Part shown: piece by piece, positions 1-5,999 of the stretch
Numbering within the stretch: position 1 is the first letter of the stretch
How the letters are laid out: every line of letters starts with the position of its first letter
Made by a program: the position numbers and the translations under genes
Source: Novosphingobium sp.
Lineage (GTDB): Bacteria > Pseudomonadota > Alphaproteobacteria > Sphingomonadales > Sphingomonadaceae
Length of the DNA stretch: 7,498 nucleotides
NCBI GenBank assembly: GCA_030830245.1
Contig: JAURNJ010000264.1
Coordinates: 1-7,498, forward strand
Direction: 5' to 3'
The notes under the pieces: model-generated
Database searches by the model: none
Seen by the model: the letters and a program-made list of their open reading frames with translations, nothing else
Told to the model about the DNA's origin: nothing

Positions 1-901
1 CTTCCTCGATCTCGATGCGCGGTTCCAGGTCGCGCAGGGCCACGTAGAGCTTTTCCAGCGTGTTCAGCGCCATGTAGGGGCAGATGTTGCAGTTGCAGTT
101 GCCGTCTGCCCCCGGCGCACCGATGAAGGTCTTTTCCGGCAGGGCCTTTTCCATCTGGTGGATGATGTGCGGCTCGGTCGCCACGATCAGGGTCTGGCCG
201 GGGAAGGTCTTGGCAAAGTTGAGGATGCCGCTGGTCGAACCGACATAGTCGGCATGGTCGATGATGTGCGGCGGGCATTCCGGGTGTGCGGCAACCGGGG
301 CGCCCGGATGCTGCGCCTTGAGCTTGAGCAGTTCCGTCTCGCTGAAAGCCTCATGAACGATGCACACCCCCGGCCACAGCAGCATCTCGCGATTGAACTT
401 GCGCGACAGCCAGCCGCCCAGGTGCCGGTCCGGCCCGAAGATGATCTTCTGTTCGGGCGGAATCTTGGAAAGGATCGTCTCGGCGCTCGATGAGGTGACG
501 ATGATGTCGGATAGCGCCTTCACCTCGGTCGAACAGTTGATGTAGGTGAGCGCGATGTGATCGGGGTGCGCCTCGCGGAAGGCCTTGAACTTTTCGGGCG
601 GGCACGAATCCTCGAGGCTGCATCCGGCGTTGAGATCAGGCAGCACGACGATCTTCTCGGGCGAGAGGATCTTGGCGGTGTCGGCCATGAACTTGACGCC
701 GCAAAAGGCGATCACGTCCGCATCGGTTGCCGCAGCCTTTTTCGACAGCTCCAGCGAATCTCCGACGAAATCAGCAAGGTCCTGAATTTCCGGCTTCTGG
801 TAATAGTGCGCAAGGATCACCGCATTGCGCTCCTTGCGCAGGCGGTCGATCTCGGCGAGCAGGTCGAGCCCGCTCAGGTCTTCGCGCGGCATTACGGTCA
901 T
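1..901 (-). CDS. nadA: Quinolinate synthase NadA (partial, C-terminus beyond window edge)
   Basis: Makes quinolinate by condensing iminoaspartate (from L-aspartate oxidase) with dihydroxyacetone phosphate, the second step of de novo NAD synthesis in the cytoplasm. The enzyme carries an oxygen-sensitive [4Fe-4S] cluster bound by three cysteines. I translated 300 residues by hand. Seen: LAHYYQ at 30-35, the DSLELSKKA stretch near 48-56, Cys94 in NAGCSLEDSC, Cys209 in HPECPPH, and Cys269/271/274 in GNCNCNICPYM. Cys94, Cys209 and one of the last group (probably Cys274) fit the three cluster ligands. Family members are usually about 330-350 residues, so some 30-50 residues are missing. Start: ATG at 901, with AAGGACAAGG just upstream. 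An ATG at 909 is out of frame and stops after three codons. It lies 72 nt downstream of the membrane-protein gene and is probably co-transcribed with it from the promoter at 1807-1834. Confidence 0.97.
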   Translation of the reverse strand, partial: MTVMPREDLSGLDLLAEIDRLRKERNAVILAHYYQKPEIQDLADFVGDSLELSKKAAATDADVIAFCGVKFMADTAKILSPEKIVVLPDLNAGCSLEDSCPPEKFKAFREAHPDHIALTYINCSTEVKALSDIIVTSSSAETILSKIPPEQKIIFGPDRHLGGWLSRKFNREMLLWPGVCIVHEAFSETELLKLKAQHPGAPVAAHPECPPHIIDHADYVGSTSGILNFAKTFPGQTLIVATEPHIIHQMEKALPEKTFIGAPGADGNCNCNICPYMALNTLEKLYVALRDLEPRIEIEE

Positions 902-973
902 CGGTGCATCCTTGTCCTTGGTGGCCTCCAGATGGCCTTCACGGGGCAAGGGATCAAGGCTGGATCGTGCCGA

Positions 974-1774
974 TTACATCGAAAATCCGGGCGGAAGGAA
1001 AGCGTGCATCGGGCGCTCGCCTCCCGGAGTGCCCTCAAGCAAGGACTGTGTGAGCGAAACGCCGAACGCGCTGTAGGCGATCAGGTCCGCCACGACCTGC
1101 ACCGCGATGATCGCGCCGACGCCCCAAAGGTAGGCCGGATGCACGCGCCCATCGCGGCGCCAGTCGCGGATCATGCCGATTGCCGGCCAGGCCAGCGTCA
1201 CCACCATCATGATGCGCCAGGCGTTCGGGATCAGCAGCGGCATGGGCAGCAGGCGGCCCAGACCGGGACCGGTAAGGATCGACATCGCCACCAGCATCAG
1301 CCTGCGGTGCCATCCCGTATACCGCTGACGGCGCAGCGCGACGATCACTAGAACGGCGAAGAGCACCAGAAGCATGGTGTTGCTGACCAGGAATTCGTTC
1401 TGGTCAAAGAAGAACGGGCCGCCGGCCCTTCGCATCGAGGCGACCATGATGGCAAAGCCCATCGCGACCATCACAGGAGCCCAGATATAGCCGAGCCGGC
1501 CTAGCGACCTGTGCAGTTCCACCCGACCCGTCGTGATCGACCATGCCTGCGCCATGTATAGCGCCACCCAGCCGAAGAACACGCCCGCATGGACGTGGTA
1601 GACGGCTGGGACCGCAAAGGTCGATCGGCCCATCGCCAGATTGAGCGCGAAGCCCGCGAATATCGTGACGGACATCAGCGCCGCCATGATCATGAAGAAG
1701 CCGGTATCGGCCGGCCGCTGCCCGAGCCGGGCGCCCGCCCCGCCATTTGCCCCGCCGTTCGCCAAAGTCGCCAT
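974..1774 (-). CDS. Seven-span membrane protein of unknown function
   Basis: I cannot assign a function. The 266-residue product has a Gly/Ala-rich N-terminus and about seven hydrophobic segments, near residues 25-47, 59-80, 92-112, 130-147, 158-177, 185-203 and 214-236. Histidines sit at or near membrane edges: HVH at 60-62, LHRSLGRLG at 87-95 and WHRR at 155-158. This pattern recalls DUF2306-like and other small membrane proteins that may bind haem or metal, but I could not test that. Start: a GTG at 1789 is in frame, but ATG at 1774 is preceded by GGGGAGA at good spacing (about 6 nt). The GTG would put that ribosome binding site inside the gene, so I chose the ATG. It follows a strong promoter and precedes nadA by 72 nt. 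A direct role in NAD synthesis is not implied. Confidence 0.85.
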   Translation of the reverse strand: MATLANGGANGGAGARLGQRPADTGFFMIMAALMSVTIFAGFALNLAMGRSTFAVPAVYHVHAGVFFGWVALYMAQAWSITTGRVELHRSLGRLGYIWAPVMVAMGFAIMVASMRRAGGPFFFDQNEFLVSNTMLLVLFAVLVIVALRRQRYTGWHRRLMLVAMSILTGPGLGRLLPMPLLIPNAWRIMMVVTLAWPAIGMIRDWRRDGRVHPAYLWGVGAIIAVQVVADLIAYSAFGVSLTQSLLEGTPGGERPMHAFLPPGFSM

Positions 1775-1777
1775 CGC

Positions 1778-1786
1778 AAGTCTCCC
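1778..1786 (-). promoter_or_regulatory. Shine-Dalgarno that fixes the membrane-protein start
   Basis: Read on the minus strand, GGGGAGA precedes ATG 1774 by about six bases. It decides between that ATG and the upstream in-frame GTG at 1789, which overlaps the site and has no ribosome binding site of its own. Confidence 0.6.
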
Positions 1787-1806
1787 CACTCTGCGAAACG
1801 ACGAAG

Positions 1807-1834
1807 GTTATACTCTTCAGGGCGAACGTATCAA
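1807..1834 (-). promoter_or_regulatory. Sigma70-type promoter for membrane protein and nadA
   Basis: On the minus strand TTGATA (1834-1829) is followed after 16 bp by TATAAC (1812-1807). Each hexamer matches consensus at five of six positions. The predicted start near 1800 gives a leader of about 26 nt before ATG 1774. It sits in the only 67-bp gap between the DUF4230 and membrane-protein genes, so the two downstream genes can be expressed independently of the MBL/DUF4230 pair. The call rests on the motif and its position only. Confidence 0.6.
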
Positions 1835-1850
1835 AGCCCTGTCAGGGCTT
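1834..1850 (-). terminator. Hairpin over the DUF4230 stop codon, weak terminator or attenuator
   Basis: Perfect inverted repeat AAGCCCT-GTC-AGGGCTT (plus-strand reading), a 7-bp stem with a 3-nt loop. On the transcribed minus strand it is followed by TGATACG, so there is no proper U-tract and intrinsic termination would be inefficient. The TGA stop of the DUF4230 gene is inside the hairpin, and its last base abuts the -35 element of the next promoter. Confidence 0.45.
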
Positions 1851-2519
1851 GGGCACCTCGCCGTCGAAACGCACCTCAACCTTCGCATCCTCGAACCCAG
1901 CGACTTGCAGCGGCACGGCAAGGTTCTGCCGGATCGCGTCCTTGCCAGCGGCGCGCGCCATGGCGAGAATCTGCGGCTCGCGAGCGAAAAGGCTGGCCTT
2001 GCGCTCCGCCTGCGCGGCGTTGTTACGCCGCAGGTCGTCCTGCGCCGCCGAAGTGACCCACACGCCCTTGGTGAAGACGCGCGCCTTGGCCTCATCGACA
2101 TTGGGTTGCGACACCTTGAGCGGAGGCAGGCGCACCTCGAGGGTCTGAGTATCCTCATTCCAAGTCATCCGGTCGCGGCCCACCGAGGAAAGGTCGATCC
2201 GGTATTCGACCATGGCCGGCATGACCACGCTCTGCTCGCTCTTGAGCAGATCCACGCCAAGCACGCCGCGCTCGTCGGTGCTGCTCGCCAGAACCTCGAA
2301 GCGCGAGCTGAACACGGTCAGCGAGTTCTGCTTTTCGAAGGTCAGCAGCGCGCTTGCCACCGGATCGCCCCGTTCGTCCGCTCCGAATGCCTTCATCCCG
2401 AGCCACGCGGCAATCCCCAGCATGACGATGAAAAGCAGCCATGGCACGGCTTGCGTCCGCGCGAGGTTCGTCGGCTTGGTCACCTCGGGCGGCGGTGGGA
2501 CGCTCACGCTGTCGCCCAT
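1842..2519 (-). CDS. DUF4230 domain-containing membrane-anchored protein
   Basis: The 225-residue product has a Pro-rich cytoplasmic N-terminus, one membrane segment at about residues 26-45 (VPWLLFIVMLGIAAWLGMKA), then a soluble domain presumably outside the cytoplasmic membrane. The domain fits DUF4230: a TVFSSRFEVLASS strand, a middle section around EYRIDLSSVG, and a strand ending in LEVRLPPLKVSQPNVD. A charged helical C-terminus follows, with many Ala, Arg and Lys. The biochemical role of the family is unknown, and I see no catalytic motif. Start: ATG at 2519, preceded by AAGGAG and GGAG on the minus strand. The start lies inside the end of the MBL gene (16-nt overlap), which suggests translational coupling. 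The gene ends inside a hairpin. The family assignment is from memory of the pattern, not from a search. Confidence 0.85.
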   Translation of the reverse strand: MGDSVSVPPPPEVTKPTNLARTQAVPWLLFIVMLGIAAWLGMKAFGADERGDPVASALLTFEKQNSLTVFSSRFEVLASSTDERGVLGVDLLKSEQSVVMPAMVEYRIDLSSVGRDRMTWNEDTQTLEVRLPPLKVSQPNVDEAKARVFTKGVWVTSAAQDDLRRNNAAQAERKASLFAREPQILAMARAAGKDAIRQNLAVPLQVAGFEDAKVEVRFDGEVPKP

Positions 2520-3373
2520 TCGTCTCCACTCCTTGCAGCCTTGCCCTTTCGCTCAAGGTCAATCAGGTGCGCGAGCACGGATCGTTCGGCGGCGGGCCAG
2601 AGCCGCTGGTCGACGCCCTTGTACATCAGCGGCACCATGTCCGGGATGCGGGAGATCCCGTTTTGCATGTGCTTCACGATCTGGTTCTCGCGCTGGCGGC
2701 GGTGGCCGATCATGCCGCGAATGAACTGGCGAGTCTTGTCCACCTGCGGGCCATGGGCCGGGAAATAGACCGCGTCCTCGCGCTCATAGAGCTTGGCCAG
2801 GCTTTCCATGTATGCGGTCATGTCGCCGTCGGGAGGCGAGACGACAGTGGTCGACCAGCCCATGACATGATCGCCGGTGAACAGCGCCTGCGAACCGTTG
2901 AGCGCATAGCACAGGTGGTTCGAGGTATGGCCGGGGGTGTGGACTGCCTCAAGCGTCCAGCCATCGCCGCCCACGCTGTCGCCGTCGCCCATCACACCCT
3001 CGGGCTGGTAGCTCGGGTCGAACGAGGCATCCGAACGCGGCCCGTCGTCGAAGATGTTGAAGGGCGAGCAGCCCTGGATCGGCGCACCGGTGATCGCGGC
3101 AAGAGCGGCGGCAGCGGGTGAATGGTCCTGGTGTGTGTGCGTGCAGCAGATCGCGACCACTTTCGCATCGCCTATCCCGGCGACCAGCGCGGCGATGTGA
3201 TCGGCATCGTCCGGGCCGGGGTCGATCACGGCCAGTTCCCGCTCGCTGCCGACAAGGTAGCTTTGCGTACCGGTATAGGTGAAAGCGGAAGGATTGAGGC
3301 ACAGCACCCGGCGCACAAAGGGAGCGACCGGCTCCGCAATTGCATAGGGCGGCTTGTCTGTTGGTGCGTCCAT
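2504..3373 (-). CDS. MBL-fold metallo-hydrolase, LACTB2-like
   Basis: A 289-residue soluble metallo-beta-lactamase-fold enzyme. Seen: the N-terminal strand TYTGTQSYLVG, a DPGPDDADH turn at 51-59, metal motif HTHQDH at 79-84 (His79, His81, Asp83, His84), His149 in HTPGHT, Asp168 in TGDHVMGW and His207 in PAHGP. That is a complete dinuclear zinc site. Residues after about 215 (Arg/Gln-rich, then WPAAERSVLAHLIDLERKGK) match the winged-helix tail of LACTB2-type proteins. LACTB2 itself is an endoribonuclease, while bacterial relatives are annotated as hydrolases of unknown substrate, so the substrate is open. The start ATG at 3373 has no Shine-Dalgarno. A -10-like TATCAT lies four bases upstream, which would fit a leaderless mRNA. 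It overlaps the DUF4230 gene by 16 nt and diverges from glpK across 62 bp. Confidence 0.93.
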   Translation of the reverse strand: MDAPTDKPPYAIAEPVAPFVRRVLCLNPSAFTYTGTQSYLVGSERELAVIDPGPDDADHIAALVAGIGDAKVVAICCTHTHQDHSPAAAALAAITGAPIQGCSPFNIFDDGPRSDASFDPSYQPEGVMGDGDSVGGDGWTLEAVHTPGHTSNHLCYALNGSQALFTGDHVMGWSTTVVSPPDGDMTAYMESLAKLYEREDAVYFPAHGPQVDKTRQFIRGMIGHRRQRENQIVKHMQNGISRIPDMVPLMYKGVDQRLWPAAERSVLAHLIDLERKGKAARSGDEWATA

Positions 3374-3377
3374 GGCA

Positions 3378-3409
3378 ATGATATGGGCCGCGAGCGCGCC
3401 GTTGTCGAG
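3378..3409 (-). promoter_or_regulatory. Possible promoter for leaderless MBL transcript
   Basis: On the minus strand TCGACA (five of six to the -35 consensus) is followed by CATATCAT just before the MBL start. TATCAT (3383-3378) matches the -10 consensus at five of six but leaves a 19-bp spacer. A 17-bp spacer would use the weaker CATATC. Either choice puts the transcription start at or within a few bases of the ATG at 3373. Confidence 0.35.
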
Positions 3410-3423
3410 CCGCGCCCAAAGCG

Positions 3424-3432
3424 AAGGGAGAG
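3424..3432 (+). promoter_or_regulatory. glpK ribosome binding site
   Basis: AAGGGAGAG lies a few bases ahead of ATG 3436, a good purine-rich site that supports this glpK start. I could not identify a convincing glpK promoter in the 62-bp divergent gap. Confidence 0.6.
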
Positions 3433-3435
3433 GGC

Positions 3436-4914
3436 ATGGCCGGTTCAGGCGATATAATTGCGGTGATCGATGCGGGCACGACTTCGACCCGCGCGCTTGC
3501 CTTCACGCCCGATGGCGAGGTGCTGGCCGTGTCGCAGGCCGAACTGACGCAGCATTATCCGCAACCGGGCTGGGTGGAGCACGACGCGGACGAAATCTGG
3601 CAGCGATCGCTCGGCGCGCTGCGCGAGGTTGCCGACGCAATCGGCGGCGCGGGCAGGATCGCGGCGCTCGGCATCACCAACCAGCGCGAGACGGTGGTCG
3701 CCTGGGACAGGGTGACGGGCGAACCACTGGCCCGCGCGATCGTATGGCAGGACCGGCGCACGGCCGACCAATGCGCCGCGCTGCGCGAGGCGGGGCACGA
3801 ACCCGACGTGCAGGCCAAGACGGGCCTGCTGCTCGATCCCTATTTCTCGGCGACCAAGATGCGCTGGCTGATGGACAACGACGCGGCGGTAAGCGCGGGC
3901 TCGCATGCCGGCCGGCTGGCGTTCGGAACAGTTGAATCATGGCTGGTCTTCAAGCTGACCGGCGGCGCGCATCTCTCCGACGCAAGCAATGCCAGCCGCA
4001 CCAGCCTGCTGCCGCTGGCAGGCGAGAGCTGGGATCGCGGCCTGTGCGACCTGTTCGGCGTGCCGTTCGACGCCTTGCCCGAAGTCGTCGACACCCATGG
4101 CCAGCTGGCGATGACCGCGTCCGAAATACTCGGAACACCTGTACCCATCTGCGGCCTGGCAGGCGATCAGCAGGCGGCGACCATCGGTCTGGGCTGCCTG
4201 TCTCCGGGACAGACCAAGGCCACCTTCGGTACGGGAGCCTTCGTGCTCACCAACATGGGAGCCCAGCCACCTGCCTCGCGCCATCGCCTGCTCTCGACTG
4301 TCTTGAGCCAGGGCGGGGGAACGCGCAGCTATGCCATCGAAGGATCGATCTTTGTTGCCGGAAGCCTCATCAAATGGCTCCGCGACGAGCTTGGCATCAT
4401 AGCGAGGGCCGATGAAACCGAAGGTCTGGCTCGTTCCGTCGAAGACAACGGCGGGGTCGTCGTCGTGCCCGCGCTATCGGGCCTCGGCGCACCGCACTGG
4501 CGGCCCGAAGCGCGCGCCGCAATTTCCGGGCTCAGCTTCGCTGCCGGGCGCGCCCACATTGCGCGCGCCGCGCTGGAAGCCATGGCACACCAGACGCATG
4601 ACCTCGCAAGCGCTTTTGCCGGGGATGGCGCGCAATGGACCGGGATCGCCATCGACGGAGGGATGAGCGCCAACGACTGGATGGCACAGGACATTGCCGA
4701 TGTGCTGGATCTGCCGGTCGAACGTCCTGAAATGGTCGAAACGACGGCACTTGGCGCGGCCATGCTGGCCAGCGTCGGATGCGGACTGCACCCCTCTCTG
4801 GAAGCGGCGAGCAAGGCGATGCGCGGGAAAATGCAGCGATTTGACCCGGCGATGGGAGCCGGAAAGCGAGATACCCGACTTTCCGCCTGGCGCGAGGCTT
4901 TGGCGAAGGTCTAG
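3436..4914 (+). CDS. glpK: Glycerol kinase GlpK
   Basis: Phosphorylates glycerol to sn-glycerol 3-phosphate with ATP, the entry step of glycerol use, in the cytoplasm. The 492 residues are full length for the FGGY family (E. coli about 500). Seen: N-terminal phosphate loop DAGTTSTRA at 12-20, GWVEHD at 45-50, substrate residues Arg84-Glu85 in TNQRET, Trp104 in IVWQ, Tyr136 in DPYFS, catalytic Asp244 in GLAGDQQAA, FGTGAF at 264-269, and C-terminal ATP site IDGGMSANDW at 406-415. Between GQL (222-224) and the catalytic Asp, the segment reads AMTASEILGTPVP. It lacks the GKGGTR loop that binds fructose-1,6-bisphosphate in E. coli, so that allosteric inhibition is probably absent. No glpD, glpF or glpR is adjacent, and the neighbours are divergent or convergent, so it is probably monocistronic. 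Its last two codons lie in an inverted repeat shared with the DUF1465 gene. Confidence 0.97.
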   Translation: MAGSGDIIAVIDAGTTSTRALAFTPDGEVLAVSQAELTQHYPQPGWVEHDADEIWQRSLGALREVADAIGGAGRIAALGITNQRETVVAWDRVTGEPLARAIVWQDRRTADQCAALREAGHEPDVQAKTGLLLDPYFSATKMRWLMDNDAAVSAGSHAGRLAFGTVESWLVFKLTGGAHLSDASNASRTSLLPLAGESWDRGLCDLFGVPFDALPEVVDTHGQLAMTASEILGTPVPICGLAGDQQAATIGLGCLSPGQTKATFGTGAFVLTNMGAQPPASRHRLLSTVLSQGGGTRSYAIEGSIFVAGSLIKWLRDELGIIARADETEGLARSVEDNGGVVVVPALSGLGAPHWRPEARAAISGLSFAAGRAHIARAALEAMAHQTHDLASAFAGDGAQWTGIAIDGGMSANDWMAQDIADVLDLPVERPEMVETTALGAAMLASVGCGLHPSLEAASKAMRGKMQRFDPAMGAGKRDTRLSAWREALAKV

Positions 4915-4931
4915 GCTCCTGGCCTAGACCT
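4907..4931. terminator. Bidirectional hairpin between convergent glpK and DUF1465 genes
   Basis: Perfect 10-bp arms: AGGTCTAGGC (4907-4916), a 5-nt loop TCCTG, then GCCTAGACCT (4922-4931). Each arm carries one gene's final Val codon and TAG stop: glpK at 4912-4914 and the minus-strand gene at 4926-4924. The position between convergent genes suggests a two-way terminator or 3' stabiliser. Neither strand has a T-tract after it, so intrinsic termination is not assured. Confidence 0.6.
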
Positions 4932-5382
4932 GCCGCTGCACTCGCCAGCGCAGCGTATCGAGCGCGCTGGGCCGGTTTGGCGGAATCTGGCGCCAATCCT
5001 CGTCGAGCCGCATCAAGCGGCGATAGAACCGCTCGGTTTCGGCAACGAGGTCGCGCGTCTCCCTTGGCAGCAGAGCAAGATTTTCCGGGTCGTGCGACCG
5101 CAGATCGCGCGAAAGCCTGCCGTGGCGGCGAAGCTGGAATTCGGTCAGTTCGCCCATCAGGAAGGAACGCTGGTTGAGCAGCCAGGCGAGCGCATGCATG
5201 ATCCGCGTGGTCGTTCGCAGTCCCTCGCAGGAGAGCGCGATGCGCACCAGGTCTTCGTCCCTTCCGGGTGGGTCGGTCCGCTGCGAGAGCGAGAACGCGG
5301 CGCGCACTTCGTCCGCGAGCACAAGTGCCTCGCAATACAAGCCCTCCACAATCTGGGGGCTGATGCTCGCCGGTTCGACCAT
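4924..5382 (-). CDS. DUF1465 protein, RcdA-like (CtrA degradation adaptor family)
   Basis: A 152-residue, mostly helical protein. The core IVEGLYCEALVLADEVRAAF (11-30) and the region LNQRSFLMGELTEFQLRRHG (69-88) are the pattern I know from DUF1465. That family includes Caulobacter RcdA, which with CpdR and PopA helps ClpXP degrade the cell-cycle regulator CtrA. RcdA is a small helical-bundle adaptor without catalytic residues, which fits here. Whether the sphingomonad protein does the same job is inference. Start: the open frame extends to a TTG at 5454, but that codon has no ribosome binding site. ATG 5382 starts just ahead of the conserved core, so I preferred it, although its Shine-Dalgarno is also weak. 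The C-terminus (RWRVQRQV) is basic. Its stop lies in the palindrome shared with glpK. The upstream 220 bp contains two inverted repeats. Confidence 0.85.
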   Translation of the reverse strand: MVEPASISPQIVEGLYCEALVLADEVRAAFSLSQRTDPPGRDEDLVRIALSCEGLRTTTRIMHALAWLLNQRSFLMGELTEFQLRRHGRLSRDLRSHDPENLALLPRETRDLVAETERFYRRLMRLDEDWRQIPPNRPSALDTLRWRVQRQV

Positions 5383-5480
5383 GCCATTTGCGATATTGCC
5401 GAGTCGACCCTTGGCGCAATGCGTACCCGCCGATTGATCCACACCGATTTTCAACTGTCCGAAAGCGGCACGTTTTAGTT

Positions 5481-5514
5481 CCGGGTCGCGGGATGCTCGC
5501 GCATCTCGACCCGG
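5481..5514. repeat. Nested inverted repeat upstream of the DUF1465 gene
   Basis: Outer arms CCGGGTCG (5481-5488) and CGACCCGG (5507-5514) enclose inner arms GATGC (5492-5496) and GCATC (5501-5505) around TCGC, all perfect matches. The structure should fold stably. No T-tract follows on either strand (the minus strand continues AACTAAAACG), so it does not look like an ordinary intrinsic terminator. It may be a structured leader of the DUF1465 mRNA or the end of the DUF465 mRNA. Confidence 0.5.
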
Positions 5515-5545
5515 CCTTGCTCAAGCGCCGCACGGGCTGGGCCAA

Positions 5546-5563
5546 GACCAGACAAGTCTGGTC
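5546..5563. repeat. 18-bp near-perfect palindrome (operator-like)
   Basis: GACCAGAC and GTCTGGTC flank a central AA. The DNA dyad is perfect except at its centre, the shape of a dimeric repressor operator. As RNA it would need a four-base loop and a 7-bp stem. It lies about 160 bp upstream of ATG 5382 and 40 bp downstream of the DUF465 stop codon. Confidence 0.45.
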
Positions 5564-5602
5564 GTGGTATGTCTAAACAAACGGTCTGCTGTTGCTGGCC
5601 AG

Positions 5603-5836
5603 TCAGGCGATGATATCGGGGATCAGATAGTCCTCGATCTGGGCGATCTGGTCCTTCAGGAGGAGCTTTCGCTTCTTGAGACGGGCGATCTGCAGCTGAT
5701 CGGTCGAACCCGAGGCCTTGAGCGCATCGATCGCCGCATCGAGGTCGCGATGCTCGATCTTGAGTGCGCTCAGGCGCTTGCGCAGTTCTTCTTCGGTCAC
5801 CCCGGAAAACGCCTCATCCTGCCTTGCCGGGCCCAT
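5603..5836 (-). CDS. DUF465 (YdcH-like) small coiled-coil protein
   Basis: A 77-residue highly charged helical protein. Seen: TEEELRKRLSALKIEHRDLD, a turn at ASGSTD, then LQIARLKKRKLLLKDQIAQIE, ending in YLIPDIIA. The EH..LD and LKK+KL.LKD patterns are those of DUF465 (YdcH), which forms a helical hairpin. The family's function is unknown. Start is uncertain. ATG 5836 is the first ATG but has no Shine-Dalgarno. GTG 5800 gives 65 residues beginning at TEEELRKRL, where family members commonly begin, and has AGGATGAGG about 11 nt upstream. A TTG at 5860 is less likely. Another DUF465 gene is transcribed divergently from 6000. The DUF1465 gene follows on the same strand after 220 bp. Confidence 0.85.
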   Translation of the reverse strand: MGPARQDEAFSGVTEEELRKRLSALKIEHRDLDAAIDALKASGSTDQLQIARLKKRKLLLKDQIAQIEDYLIPDIIA

Positions 5837-5906
5837 AGTCGCTGCACCATGACGCGGCAATAGCGCGCCCTGTCGATTGTCCTACGGAAGCGACCGGAAG
5901 GGTCTT

Positions 5907-5919
5907 CGCAATCCTTGCG
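5907..5919. repeat. Short dyad CGCAA-TCC-TTGCG in the divergent DUF465 promoter region
   Basis: A 5-bp perfect dyad, with partial further symmetry (TT before, GAA after), near the middle of the 163-bp gap between the two divergent DUF465 genes. It could be an operator serving both, but is short enough to be chance. Confidence 0.25.
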
Positions 5920-5928
5920 GAATATGAT

Positions 5929-5956
5929 TTGATCCTCTTCCCGCACCCGATACTGT
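5929..5956 (+). promoter_or_regulatory. Possible promoter for the 51-residue DUF465 gene
   Basis: TTGATC (5929-5934) and TACTGT (5951-5956) are separated by 16 bp and match sigma70 hexamers at four of six each. The predicted start near 5963 would leave a leader of about 37 nt containing the strong ribosome binding site. No comparably good minus-strand promoter was found for the other DUF465 gene. Confidence 0.35.
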
Positions 5957-5985
5957 CGAGTCGGCAGCCGGATGCGGCCTCAGCA

Positions 5986-5992
5986 AAGGAGG
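5986..5992 (+). promoter_or_regulatory. Consensus Shine-Dalgarno AAGGAGG
   Basis: AAGGAGG, complementary to the 16S rRNA 3' end, lies 7 nt before ATG 6000. It is the best ribosome binding site in the window and the main DNA-level reason to accept the very short gene after it. Confidence 0.75.
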
Positions 5993-5999
5993 ACCGTTC

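Noticed and set aside
902..973. Separate nadA promoter in the gap upstream of nadA
   Set aside because: TTGATC is present, but the hexamer 17 bp later (CATCTG) is a poor -10. Co-transcription from the promoter at 1807-1834 is simpler.
557..1351. 264-residue plus-strand open frame
   Set aside because: It lies antisense to nadA and the membrane-protein gene. Its His/Arg/Asp-rich tail is the reverse of transmembrane codons.
1641..2768. 375-residue plus-strand open frame
   Set aside because: It overlaps three well-supported minus-strand genes, is rich in His, Arg and Leu without domain motifs, and lacks a ribosome site.
3453..3458. Perfect TATAAT
   Set aside because: It lies inside the glpK coding sequence a few codons after the start (Asp-Ile-Ile codons) with no suitable -35 element, so it is most likely chance.
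5383..5454. Extension of the DUF1465 protein to the TTG at 5454
   Set aside because: The 24 extra residues do not resemble the family, the TTG has no ribosome site, and the conserved core begins just after ATG 5382. The extension cannot be fully excluded.
4532..5545. 337-residue minus-strand open frame spanning the glpK end and the DUF1465 gene
   Set aside because: It runs antisense to the conserved glpK C-terminus and in another frame of the DUF1465 gene. It is Arg/Pro/Ser-rich without any family pattern, so it is a shadow frame.
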